This document shows positions 6,976 to 16,176 of a stretch of 44,502 nucleotides of DNA, piece by piece. The notes beneath the pieces are model-generated. The model was not told the DNA's origin. It did no database searches and saw only the letters and a program-made list of their open reading frames with translations. Source of the DNA: Chromatiaceae bacterium (GTDB taxonomy: Bacteria; Pseudomonadota; Gammaproteobacteria; Chromatiales; Chromatiaceae). The stretch spans positions 1 to 44,502 of the forward strand of contig JALSSC010000055.1 in the NCBI GenBank assembly GCA_026984455.1, in the 5' to 3' direction. The position numbers and the translations under genes were made by a program. Each line of letters starts with the position of its first letter. Position 1 is the stretch's first letter.

Positions 6976-8789
6976 GCCTGCTCTGGCACCGTCTGGTCAC
7001 GCGCCTGGCCGAGCCGCGTCACCCCCAGGCGGCGGTGACCCTGGCGGAGATCGCCCCCCGTGCCGGTATCCTGTTTCGCGCCCTCGGCGGGGATGGCGGG
7101 CTCCAGGTGCAGGCGGCCGAGGCCGTGGCCCACGGGGCCCGGAGGCGCTGGTTGCAGCGCCTGGCCGGCAGCGGTCGGGTGGCGCATCTCGCCTGGCGGG
7201 ATGCCGAGGCCCTGCGCCTGCCGCCGCGGATCGACCTCTTTCCCGAGCGCGGCCTGAACCGGGACCTCTACCTCTGGCTGGCCGCGCTGGCGGCCTTCTC
7301 CACTTCCGGGGGGGATTGGTTCCGGGACAGCCAGGCCCGGACCCGGGAGATCCTGGACCGCTTCCCCGGGCTCGCCGGGCGTTACCGCCGCCTGGTCGCC
7401 GCCCACCTCGCCCAGCGCCCCGACCCGGCCGGGCTGGCGGCCGACGAAGGGGAACAAGAACGCGTCCTGCGCGCCGCCCTGGGCGATCCCGGCTCCCAGT
7501 CCCGCCTGCCGCTGGCGAGTCGGCCGCCGGCCCCGGTCCCCCTGTGGTTGCATCCGACCCCCCCGACCGTCCCGCAGGCGGGCGCGGAGACCGGGGGCGA
7601 CGATCCCGAGGCCCACGGTGGCGCCAGCAAGGACGCCCGCCAGCGGCGCAGGCGCAGGGCCCGACGCGCCCGGGAGCCGGGCAAGGACCGCGGGCTCATC
7701 ACCATCCGCATGGAGAACATCCTCACCCTGGGGGACTATCAGCAGCTCGACCGGGGCAGCGAGGAGGAAGAGGATCTGGAGCGCGCGGCCCAGGCCGCCG
7801 ATGCCCTGGACGAACTGAGCGTGGCCCGGGACGGCGGCCGCGTGGCCAGCCGTCTGCGCCTGGACCTGGACCTGCCCGGCGCGGCCGCCGACGACCTGGT
7901 GATCGGTGAGGGCATCCTCACCCCCGAGTGGGACCACCGCAGCCGACGCCTGATCCCCGACCACTGCCGCATCGTCCCCATGCTCGCCCGCGACGCCGAG
8001 CCCCGGCCGTTGCCCCAGGAATTGTCTCCCACCGCCCGCCGCCTGCGCGCCCAGTTTCAGATCCTGCTGCCCGCGCGGACCTGGCGCAGCGCCCAGCCCG
8101 ATGGCGCCGAGATCGATCTGGACGCCTATCTGCGCTTCCGTACCGATCGGGCCGCCGGCCTCCACCCCGAGGGTGAGCGCCTGTACCTGGACCGGGTCCA
8201 AGGGGCGCGCGATCTCGCCTGCCTGCTGCTGGCCGACCTCTCCCTTTCGACCGATACCTGGGTGGACGACGAGCGGCGGGTGATCGACGTGATCCGCGAG
8301 AGCCTCTACCTGTTCGCCGAGGCCCTGGCCGCCACCGGTGACCGCTTCGCCGTCTACGGCTTCTCCTCACGCCGGCGCGACCCGGTCCGTGTCCATCGGA
8401 TCAAGGCCTTCGACGAGGCCTACGGGGACGTGATCCGCGGGCGCATCCAGGCCATCCGGCCCGGCTACTACACGCGCATGGGCGCGGCCATTCGTCATGC
8501 CCAGGGGCTGTTGGCAGAGGAGCCGGCCGGCCGCCGCCTGCTGTTGCTGCTCAGCGACGGCAAGCCCAACGACCTGGATCGCTACGAGGGCCGCTACGGC
8601 ATCGAGGACACCCGTCACGCCGTGGCCGAGGCCAGGCGCGCCGGGGTCCATCCCTTCTGTGTCACCATCGACCCCGAGGGCGGCGACTATCTGCCCTACC
8701 TGTTCGGCAGTCAGGGCTATATGGTGATCCGGCGACCGCAGGAACTGCCGCGCAAACTGCCGGGGCTGTATCTGCGTCTCACACGCTAG
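6960..8789 (+). CDS. norD: NorD-like von Willebrand factor A protein
   Basis: 609 residues. The N-terminal helical part (about 1-190) is followed by a charged, probably disordered linker (200-300) containing a run of eight arginines broken only by one Ala pair. A C-terminal VWA domain runs from about 415 to 609. The metal-ion-dependent adhesion site is present: DLSLS (426-430), the Thr of YYTRMG (505) and the Asp of LSDGKPND (533). NorD partners with NorQ to activate NO reductase. CbbO, the rubisco counterpart, is usually longer. The gene starts inside the preceding 4Fe-4S gene and ends the operon; no T-tract terminator follows. Confidence 0.88.
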   Translation: MEEQVGLLWHRLVTRLAEPRHPQAAVTLAEIAPRAGILFRALGGDGGLQVQAAEAVAHGARRRWLQRLAGSGRVAHLAWRDAEALRLPPRIDLFPERGLNRDLYLWLAALAAFSTSGGDWFRDSQARTREILDRFPGLAGRYRRLVAAHLAQRPDPAGLAADEGEQERVLRAALGDPGSQSRLPLASRPPAPVPLWLHPTPPTVPQAGAETGGDDPEAHGGASKDARQRRRRRARRAREPGKDRGLITIRMENILTLGDYQQLDRGSEEEEDLERAAQAADALDELSVARDGGRVASRLRLDLDLPGAAADDLVIGEGILTPEWDHRSRRLIPDHCRIVPMLARDAEPRPLPQELSPTARRLRAQFQILLPARTWRSAQPDGAEIDLDAYLRFRTDRAAGLHPEGERLYLDRVQGARDLACLLLADLSLSTDTWVDDERRVIDVIRESLYLFAEALAATGDRFAVYGFSSRRRDPVRVHRIKAFDEAYGDVIRGRIQAIRPGYYTRMGAAIRHAQGLLAEEPAGRRLLLLLSDGKPNDLDRYEGRYGIEDTRHAVAEARRAGVHPFCVTIDPEGGDYLPYLFGSQGYMVIRRPQELPRKLPGLYLRLTR

Positions 8790-8814
8790 GGCCGGGAGCG
8801 CGAAACACACCACC

Positions 8815-8840
8815 GTGGGAGCGGCTCCGGCCGTGAGGCC
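8815..8840. repeat. REP-like GTGGGAGCGGC element
   Basis: The stretch from GTGGGAGCGGCTCCGGCC through GTGAGGCC has the head-and-stem form of the GTAGGAGCGGCTTCAGCCGC repeats common in gammaproteobacterial intergenic regions. It lies in the 270-bp gap between norD and the next gene. A second stem with one wobble, GCGGTTGCAGCCGC, lies at about 8876-8889, and GGCGG-tattg-CCGCC at 8952-8966. One copy in one window cannot prove that it is a repeat. Confidence 0.4.
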
Positions 8841-9059
8841 GTTCGCACTGAGCCGGCGCGCTGGGGAATTCAATGCGGTTGCAGCCGCGCCCTCGGGTAT
8901 CCCTGCCAGACGGCAAGTGGTAACGCTCGTTTCCGAGGGGTTACTGGATCGGCGGTATTGCCGCCGGCCCCTTGTGGGCCCATTGCTTGATCTCCTCCGG
9001 TACCTGGGGCATGGTCCCCGGGGTGCGTCACGGACCCATGTTACCTCGGGAGTCTGCCC

Positions 9060-9443
9060 ATGAATCCGGAAAAGGTCGTCTTCGGCTTCTTCATCGTCCT
9101 CTCTCTGACCCTCAATTTCGGTTTCTTCGTGGGGGAGATGGACAACCCCGAGCACCATCACGTGCTGGAGTTGTTTGCGGTCATCGTGGTGAATCTGGTG
9201 GCCACCATCCTCAAGTTCGGCGACCGTACCCAGATGGGCGCGGTACTGCTCTCCACCAGCTTGGTGGCGGTGCTGCAACTGCTGGCCGCGGCCCTGGTGT
9301 GGGGCGTCGCCCTCTACGTCACCGGTACGGGTACCACCTCGGCGGTGATGGCCAGCGTGGTCTCCCTGTCGGGCGGGGCGATGCTCGCCAATGTGATCTC
9401 CGTGGTCCTGCTCATCATCGAGACGGTGATGCTGCGCCGCTGA
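9060..9443 (+). CDS. Small membrane protein, DUF6394-like
   Basis: 127 residues with three to four hydrophobic segments (about 6-24, 37-50, 60-88 and 92-122) and a His/Glu-rich loop, GEMDNPEHHHVLE (25-37). I recall this N-terminus (MNPEKVVFGFFIVLSLTLNFGFF) as that of DUF6394 proteins, which have no assigned function. CGGGAG at about 9047 serves as ribosome binding site. Only 9 bp separate it from the potassium channel gene, so the two are almost certainly co-transcribed, and an accessory role for the channel is a fair guess. The histidine cluster could bind a metal or sense pH; this is speculation. Confidence 0.72.
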   Translation: MNPEKVVFGFFIVLSLTLNFGFFVGEMDNPEHHHVLELFAVIVVNLVATILKFGDRTQMGAVLLSTSLVAVLQLLAAALVWGVALYVTGTGTTSAVMASVVSLSGGAMLANVISVVLLIIETVMLRR

Positions 9444-9452
9444 GGCCGCCCG

Positions 9453-11150
9453 GTGGACAACATCGTCTTCATCGTCCTGCGGCGTATGCGTGCGCCCCTC
9501 CTGTGGCTGGTCGGGGTCTATGCCCTGGCCCTTCTCGGCCTGGTCCTGATCCCCGGCCAGGACGCCCAGGGCCGGCCCTGGCACATGGACTTCTTCCACG
9601 CCTTCTATTTCGTCAGCTTCATGTCCACCACCATCGGCTTCGGGGAGGTGCCCTATGAATTCACCGACGGCCAGCGCCTGTGGGTGACCCTGTGCATCTA
9701 TGCCACCGTGGTGGTGTGGATCTATGCCATCGGCACCCTCCTCACCCTGATCCAGGACAGGGGTTTCCAGCAGGCCATCACCGAGCGCCGCTTCGCCCGC
9801 CGCATCGCCCGTCTGCGCGACCGCTTCTATCTGGTGTGCGGCTACGGCGAGACCGGCGGCGCCCTGGTTCGCGCCCTGACCGAGCGCGGCCAGCACGCGG
9901 TGGCCCTCGATATCCGCGAGGAACGGATCTCGGCCTTGCGCCTGGAACCCTTGCGCGAATACGTTCCCGGCCTCTGCGGCGATGCCTCGCGCCCGCGCCA
10001 TCTGCTCGCCGCGGGGCTCGGGCACCCGCGTTGCGCCGGGGTGGTGGCCTTGACCAACGACAACCAGGCCAATCTCCGGATCGCCCTGGCCACCCGTCTC
10101 CTGCACCCGGACATCCAGCTCATCTGCCGCGCCGACTCGCGCGCGGTGGAGGCCAACATGGCGTCCTTCGGCACCCCGCACATCTACGATCCCTTCGAGA
10201 CCTTCGCCGCCCACCTGGCCACCGCCCTGGAGTCTCCCTGCCTGTATCTGCTCAACCAGTGGCTCTCGGGCGAGGAGAGCGATCCCCTGGCCGAACCCCG
10301 GTTTCCGCCCCATGGCCGCCACTGGGTGGTCTGCGGTTATGGGCGTTTCGGCAAGGCCCTGGTGCGGCGCCTGACCGAGGCCGGCCTGGCGGTGGTGGTG
10401 GTGGAGGCCGATCCCGAACGCACGGGCCGGCCCACGGGCGAATGGGTGCGGGGCGTGGGGGTCGATGCCGGGACCCTGGGCCGGGCAGGCATAGAACGCG
10501 CCGCCGGTCTGGTGGCGGGAACCGACGACGATGCCGACAACCTCTCCATCGTGATGACCGCGCGCGAACTCAACCCCGATCTGTTTGTGGTGGCGCGGGC
10601 CAATCTGGAGGAGAACCAGACCCTGTTCGCCGCCCTCTCTCCACAGATGGTGATGCACCCGGCGAGCATCGTCGCCAACCGTATCCGGGTGCTCATGGCG
10701 ACTCCCCTGCTGTCGGAATTCGAGCGTTTGATGATGTTTCAGGAGGAGACCCTGGCGTGCCAACTGGTGAGCCGCCTCGCTGCCCTCTCCAGCGAGCGGG
10801 TGCCGGTGGTGTGGGAGACCCCCATCGACGACGAGGCGGCCCATGCCCTGTCGGTGGGGCTGGGCGAGTCCCGGCCGGTGCGCCTGGCCGATCTGCTGCG
10901 TGATCCCCGCGGGCGCGAGCAGGCCCTGGCCTGTATCCCCTTGCTGCTGGTGCGGGGCAGGGACCGGATGCTGTTGCCTGGGGAGGAGACCCGGCTGCAT
11001 CCCGGCGAACGCCTGCTGTTCTGTGGCCGTCCGGGGGTGCGTGGGCGCATGGAGTGGACGCTACAGAACCTCCATGCCCTGAACTATGTGCTTACCGGCG
11101 AGAGTCGGCCGCAGGGCTGGGTGTGGCGGCATCTGATCAAAGGGCGCTGA
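9453..11150 (+). CDS. Potassium channel with two RCK/TrkA-N domains
   Basis: 565 residues. Two membrane helices (about 15-33 and 75-99) enclose a pore helix and the selectivity filter TTIGFGE (59-65), a TxGFG variant of the K+ filter. Two cytoplasmic RCK domains follow, each with a nucleotide-binding glycine motif: CGYGETG (129-135) and CGYGRFG (294-300). RCK2 continues to a C-terminal TrkA-C-like region (about 455-540). A tandem-RCK chain resembles bacterial GsuK/BK-type architecture, where four chains make a complete gating ring. NAD(H) or ion gating is likely from the family. The start is GTG 9453 with no good ribosome site, which fits translational coupling to the preceding small membrane protein. 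Confidence 0.88.
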   Translation: MDNIVFIVLRRMRAPLLWLVGVYALALLGLVLIPGQDAQGRPWHMDFFHAFYFVSFMSTTIGFGEVPYEFTDGQRLWVTLCIYATVVVWIYAIGTLLTLIQDRGFQQAITERRFARRIARLRDRFYLVCGYGETGGALVRALTERGQHAVALDIREERISALRLEPLREYVPGLCGDASRPRHLLAAGLGHPRCAGVVALTNDNQANLRIALATRLLHPDIQLICRADSRAVEANMASFGTPHIYDPFETFAAHLATALESPCLYLLNQWLSGEESDPLAEPRFPPHGRHWVVCGYGRFGKALVRRLTEAGLAVVVVEADPERTGRPTGEWVRGVGVDAGTLGRAGIERAAGLVAGTDDDADNLSIVMTARELNPDLFVVARANLEENQTLFAALSPQMVMHPASIVANRIRVLMATPLLSEFERLMMFQEETLACQLVSRLAALSSERVPVVWETPIDDEAAHALSVGLGESRPVRLADLLRDPRGREQALACIPLLLVRGRDRMLLPGEETRLHPGERLLFCGRPGVRGRMEWTLQNLHALNYVLTGESRPQGWVWRHLIKGR

Positions 11151-11282
11151 GACAGGAATTGTTCCGGAGGCTTGGCGGATGTATGTGCGGGGCGGGGTCT
11201 CGGCGACTGCGTCCACCCCTCCTGTCCCTGGGATCGTAGCGATTCCGGGCAGCGGCCTTGGGCCGGCAGATGCGCGAGGTGC

Positions 11283-11696
11283 TCATTCCCGAGGGGACCG
11301 GCGCAGGGCCTTGATCCGTGCGCGGTGGGTCTTGGCCTCGAGGCGACGCCGTTGCGCCGCCCGGGTGGGACGGGTGGGGATGCGCCGCCTGGGTACCGTG
11401 GCGGCGCTGCGGATCAAGGCCGCCAGGCGCGCCCGGGCATCGCTCAGGTTACGCGCGCGGGTGCGTTCGCTCTGGGCCTTGATCACCAGGACGCCCTGAC
11501 GGTTGATACGCCGGTCACCCAGGGCGAGCAGGCGGTGCTTCACCGCCGCGGGCAGGGAAGAAGCGCGGATATCGAAGCGCAGATGCACCGCGCTGGAGAC
11601 CTTGTTGACATTCTGGCCGCCGGCCCCTTGGGCGCGGATGCCCTGGACCTCGATCTCGTCTTCGCCGAGGAGCAGGCCGGGGCCGATCTCGAGCAT
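11283..11696 (-). CDS. arfB: Alternative ribosome-rescue factor ArfB (peptidyl-tRNA hydrolase)
   Basis: 137 residues, the usual length of ArfB/YaeJ. The catalytic GGQ motif lies in RAQGAGGQNVNKVSSAVHLRFD (about 21-42), and the C-terminal tail from residue 100 is strongly basic (RRRIPTRPTRAAQRRRLEAKTHRARIKALRR), as needed to enter the empty mRNA channel of stalled ribosomes. It releases nascent chains from ribosomes stalled without a stop codon. GAGG just upstream of the ATG supports the start. It lies 4 bp after hemF and is probably translated from the same message. Confidence 0.93.
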   Translation of the reverse strand: MLEIGPGLLLGEDEIEVQGIRAQGAGGQNVNKVSSAVHLRFDIRASSLPAAVKHRLLALGDRRINRQGVLVIKAQSERTRARNLSDARARLAALIRSAATVPRRRIPTRPTRAAQRRRLEAKTHRARIKALRRSPRE

Positions 11697-11700
11697 GGCC

Positions 11701-12726
<1,026 letters not shown>

Positions 12727-14184
12727 TCAACCGGCCACATACCGGTTGAACACCTTCACCAGCGGTTCGCTGAGGTAACGTAACGGCACCATGCGTCCGT
12801 TCACCCGGGTCATCACCCCTATTTGCCCAGCGCCGCCGCTGTAGACCACGAAATGGTTGGAGACTCCGCCGGGCTCGGCCCAGACGCTCTCGTCCCCCCC
12901 CAGGGGTGTGTGCCCGACGATGAAAGGGGCGTCGGCTGACAGACCCAGGCGTTCCCGCAGTCGCTTGATGTCCCTATTGGAATATCCGGCCGGGCGGTTG
13001 GGACGTTGCAGACGATTGTGGGTGAGTTCATGACGTAACTTGGGGTGCCGGCGGATGTTCACCAGGGCCTCGCGGTTCGTCTTGCGGGTGGGTGCCCCGG
13101 CGTGGCACGCGAGGAAGTCGGTAGAGACCACCAGGTACGGAAGCCGTTCGTAGACGCGTTCCATGGCCTCTACATAGGCGGGACCACGCTGTTTGCGCAA
13201 ATGTTGCCGCCACAGCAGCCCCTGGGGGACGCCCTGTTTGGCATTCTCGTCGGAGAAGGTGTCGTGGTTCCCCCGCAGGTAGAAGATCCGCTCCGGAAAG
13301 TGCACCTTGAGCCGGAATATCAGGTCCATCATGGCCATAGAGGTCTCCATTTCGTCCAGGTGGCCGTCCTCTTCGGGGTGGACCGCGTCACCGAGCAACA
13401 CCAGGGCGGCGCGGCCCGCGATCAGGCCATCGAGAAAACCATTCTGGGTGAGGACGACCAGGAGGTTGTCCACCTGGGCGTGGAGATCTCCGACGACGAT
13501 GGGGACGATCTTCGCGGGCAGTTCGACGATCCCTCCAGGATGGCCGTCGGCGTCGGTGGGACGCAGCGGCTCGTGATCCAGCAGGTCCACCACCTGCTCG
13601 ATGAGCTGCAGGGCCGGTCCTTTTTTCAAGGGTCCGATGGGGCCGGGCAGGATGCCGGCCAGGCGCTCCAGGTGTCGGCGCCGCCAGGCGCTCAACTGAC
13701 CGTGGTATCTCTTCCCGACCAAAGGGGCGAGGCAGGTGCGGGCATCTGTGTCGAGTCTCTTGAACAGCAACCCATCGGTCTTGCGTCGGATGCGCAGGTG
13801 ATTCCGGCTCATCCGCCGGGCCAGGCCGAGCAGGGCCTGCGCCTCGGGATCGTTGCCGCCCAGGTCCAGGGTCTCTCCAGGATGCAGGCGGATGAAGCCG
13901 GCGATCTCGTCGAAATAGTGTTTGGGATCGAAGATCAGGTAGTCGCCACTGGCCCGCGTCGTCCCGTCGGCGCGGAATCGCGGTTCGGGGGCCAGTTGGA
14001 GGACTTGCGGCGGCCGGCCGAGCATCAGTTGCAAGGGGATGTCCGCCAGGGGCAGGCGGACCTTCCGGGCGGTCAACTCGTAGGCGTGGTCCAGATTGAT
14101 GGATTCGCAGGCCGAGAGGTCTTCGAGGGCCGATCTGAGTTTCTTGAGCAGGCCTTTGACGGATTTCTGATTGTATTCCACCAT
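12727..14184 (-). CDS. PPP-type metallophosphatase with N-terminal FHA-like segment
   Basis: 485 residues. The C-terminal half is a calcineurin-like/PPP phosphatase with GDLH (232-235), LLGDAVH (264-269), RGNHD (304-308), ACHAG (359-363) and VGHTPLGG (423-430), which supply the two-metal site ligands. The sequence reads more like serine/threonine phosphatases than nucleotidases, but the substrate is unknown. The N-terminal half has an FHA-like stretch at about 95-155 (GETLDLGG, then RRMSRNHLRI and LLFKRLDTDARTCL), where SRNH matches the phosphopeptide-binding SRxH of FHA domains. I chose the ATG at 14184 because upstream text is out of frame with the overlapping ATPase gene. The last gene of a four-gene operon with a PiT transporter, it may dephosphorylate a regulator of phosphate uptake; this is inference. 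Confidence 0.82.
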   Translation of the reverse strand: MVEYNQKSVKGLLKKLRSALEDLSACESINLDHAYELTARKVRLPLADIPLQLMLGRPPQVLQLAPEPRFRADGTTRASGDYLIFDPKHYFDEIAGFIRLHPGETLDLGGNDPEAQALLGLARRMSRNHLRIRRKTDGLLFKRLDTDARTCLAPLVGKRYHGQLSAWRRRHLERLAGILPGPIGPLKKGPALQLIEQVVDLLDHEPLRPTDADGHPGGIVELPAKIVPIVVGDLHAQVDNLLVVLTQNGFLDGLIAGRAALVLLGDAVHPEEDGHLDEMETSMAMMDLIFRLKVHFPERIFYLRGNHDTFSDENAKQGVPQGLLWRQHLRKQRGPAYVEAMERVYERLPYLVVSTDFLACHAGAPTRKTNREALVNIRRHPKLRHELTHNRLQRPNRPAGYSNRDIKRLRERLGLSADAPFIVGHTPLGGDESVWAEPGGVSNHFVVYSGGAGQIGVMTRVNGRMVPLRYLSEPLVKVFNRYVAG

Positions 14185-14185
14185 T

Positions 14186-14815
14186 TCAGAGGGCCTCCCC
14201 AGCGATGCGGTTGGGCGGTGCCGCCAGGTCCCGGCGCACGAAGACCCGCATGTGGTTGCGATGAAGATGCGAGGCCACCTGTTCGAATACCCGGATCTGC
14301 GCGCGTATCCGCTCCAGGGCCAGGCCCTGGTCCACCCAATGGGTACCCTCGGCGGCACGTTTCTGACGGTGTTCCAGCACCGTCTCGGGGTCGGGCAGGA
14401 GGAAATCGAAGACAAACCGTCGCCGCCAGTCCACCGACAGAAAGAAACGCTTGGGTGGTGGCAACAGCAGGCGACCGCTGTCCAGTTCCAGGGGCGGTTC
14501 GGCCTCCAGCCACTCGGCGTCGAACAGGGCGAGGGCCCCTTCGGCGCCATGGAAGGGCAGCCCCAGGTGGATCTCGCGGGGACGCAAGGCGAGGTTGGGG
14601 GCCGCCCACCAGCGCGGGCGGGTGAGGTCGATGTAGCCCTCTTCGTGCCAGCCGCCGATGCGCCGCACCAGGGTGGTCTTGCCGACCCCGGGGGGGCCGG
14701 TGATGAGCACGTGGCTGAGGCGTACCCCCGGGGGGAAGAGGACCCCCCGGATCTCCTGGCCGTCGGGGACGGGCTCCAGGTTCAGACCCTGCCGGCCGTC
14801 CCCGCCGGCCGCCAT
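14186..14815 (-). CDS. P-loop NTPase of unknown function
   Basis: 209 residues. Walker A is GPPGVGKT (40-47), preceded by the beta strand LSHVLITG. Downstream, YIDLTRPRWW-APNLALRPREIHLGLPFHG (about 59-89) and the C-terminal ALERIRAQIRVFEQVASHLHRNHMRVFVRRDL are characteristic but match no family I can name. A canonical Walker B is not obvious; FVFDFLLPD (about 141-149) is the best candidate. The ATG at 14815 overlaps the pit stop codon (TGATG), and its own stop is 1 bp from the phosphatase start, so all three genes are translationally coupled. It could be a small kinase or a GTPase-like switch opposing the phosphatase. Function remains unknown. Confidence 0.75.
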   Translation of the reverse strand: MAAGGDGRQGLNLEPVPDGQEIRGVLFPPGVRLSHVLITGPPGVGKTTLVRRIGGWHEEGYIDLTRPRWWAAPNLALRPREIHLGLPFHGAEGALALFDAEWLEAEPPLELDSGRLLLPPPKRFFLSVDWRRRFVFDFLLPDPETVLEHRQKRAAEGTHWVDQGLALERIRAQIRVFEQVASHLHRNHMRVFVRRDLAAPPNRIAGEAL

Positions 14816-16080
14816 CAGCCGAAGATCCCCTTCAGCATGAAGAAGAAGACCGCCGCGAGGATCCCGCCCGCGGGCAGGGTGACCAGCCAGGAGACCACGA
14901 TGTTGCCGATCACCCGCCCATCCAGGGCGCCCACTCCGCGCGCCAGTCCGACCCCGATCACCGCCCCCACGGCGATGTGGGTGGTGGATACCGGCAGGCC
15001 GGTCTTGGAGGCCAGGACCACGGTGGTGGCGGCGGCCAGGGTGGCGCAGTAGCCGCGGGTGGGGGTCAGCTCGGTGATCTTGTGGCCGATGGTCTGCATC
15101 ACCCGGTAACCCAGGGTGGCCAGGCCCACGACGATGCCGGCGCCGCCGAGGACGAGGATCCACAGGGGCAGGGCCGATTTCTGGGCCACCTCGCCGCCGC
15201 TCTGGATGATGGAGACGATGGCCGCCAGGGGACCGATGCCGTTGGCCACGTCGTTGGAGCCGTGGGCGAAGGCCATGGCGCAGGCGGTGAAGACCATCAT
15301 CGGGGTGAAGACCTTCTCCACGCTGGCGAAGTGAAAGTCGCGGTCGGCCTGCTCGTCCACCTGGACACGGGCGATCATGGCCTTGCCGATGAAGGCCACC
15401 ACCAGGCCGATGGCCGTGGCCACGGCGAAGCTCTCACCGGTCGAGAGGGCGAGATGGAGGTGATGGAGGCCCTTGAACAGGGTCACCAGGCTGACGATCC
15501 AGCCGACGAGAAAGACGTAGACCGGTCCCCAGGCCTTGGCCTTGTGGAAGGGGTTGTCGGTATCGAAGATCAGCTTGCGGATACTGACCATCAGGAGCAG
15601 GGCGATGAGACCACCGAGCACCGGCGAGACCACCCAGGAGGCCACGACCTGGCCGATCTTGCCCCAGTTGACCGCATCCATGCCGATGCCGGCCACGGCG
15701 AAGCCGACCAGGGCGCCGACGATGGAGTGGGTGGTGGAGACCGGCCAGCCACGCGCCGAGGCGATCATCAGCCAGATGGCGGCGGCGAGGAGGGCGGCGA
15801 GCATGCCATAGATCAGGAGTTCAGGGTTGTGGACCAGGGGAGCCGGGTCGATGATCCCCTTGCGGATGGTCTTGGTGACGTTGCCGCCGGCGATGAAGGC
15901 GCCGGCGAATTCGAAGATGGCGGCGATGAGGATGGCCTGTTTGACCGTGATGGCGCCGGAACCCACCGACGTGCCCATGGCGTTGGCCACGTCGTTGGCG
16001 CCGATGCCCCAGGTCATGTAGGCACCGAAGAGGATGGCGAGGACGAGGAGTACGGTACCCCATTCAGAGATGATTTCCAT
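14815..16080 (-). CDS. Inorganic phosphate transporter, PiT family
   Basis: 421 residues, about ten membrane helices in two homologous halves, each with the PiT signature: GANDVANAMGTSVGSGAI near residue 27 and GSNDVANGIGPLAAI near residue 273. Both halves also show the P-STTH-I motif (GWPVSTTHSIVGA and GLPVSTTHIAVGA), so both substrate-binding repeats are intact. It imports phosphate (as a metal-phosphate complex in bacterial PitA) with protons or sodium. AAGGA upstream of the ATG supports the start. It follows a DUF47/PhoU-like gene, the usual partner of this subtype, and is coupled to the downstream ATPase gene by overlapping codons. Confidence 0.95.
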   Translation of the reverse strand: MEIISEWGTVLLVLAILFGAYMTWGIGANDVANAMGTSVGSGAITVKQAILIAAIFEFAGAFIAGGNVTKTIRKGIIDPAPLVHNPELLIYGMLAALLAAAIWLMIASARGWPVSTTHSIVGALVGFAVAGIGMDAVNWGKIGQVVASWVVSPVLGGLIALLLMVSIRKLIFDTDNPFHKAKAWGPVYVFLVGWIVSLVTLFKGLHHLHLALSTGESFAVATAIGLVVAFIGKAMIARVQVDEQADRDFHFASVEKVFTPMMVFTACAMAFAHGSNDVANGIGPLAAIVSIIQSGGEVAQKSALPLWILVLGGAGIVVGLATLGYRVMQTIGHKITELTPTRGYCATLAAATTVVLASKTGLPVSTTHIAVGAVIGVGLARGVGALDGRVIGNIVVSWLVTLPAGGILAAVFFFMLKGIFG

Positions 16081-16176
16081 GGTCGGTTCCTTAATGCAAA
16101 GTGGATGGACACGCCCGGAGGCACCTTGCCCGATAGGGCCGGTATACGGGCGAGCGAGGTGATGGGAGAGCGGTGT

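Noticed and set aside
4835-8789. CbbQ/CbbO rubisco activation pair
   Set aside because: The ATPase and VWA proteins could be read that way, but norE and norF in the same operon, the shorter VWA protein and the absence of rubisco genes favour NorQ/NorD.
8367-11000. Very long minus-strand open frame (877 codons) opposite norD's end and the channel gene
   Set aside because: It is antisense to two well-supported genes, is rich in His, Gln, Gly and Arg, shows no domain or ribosome site, and is the usual shadow of GC-rich coding DNA.
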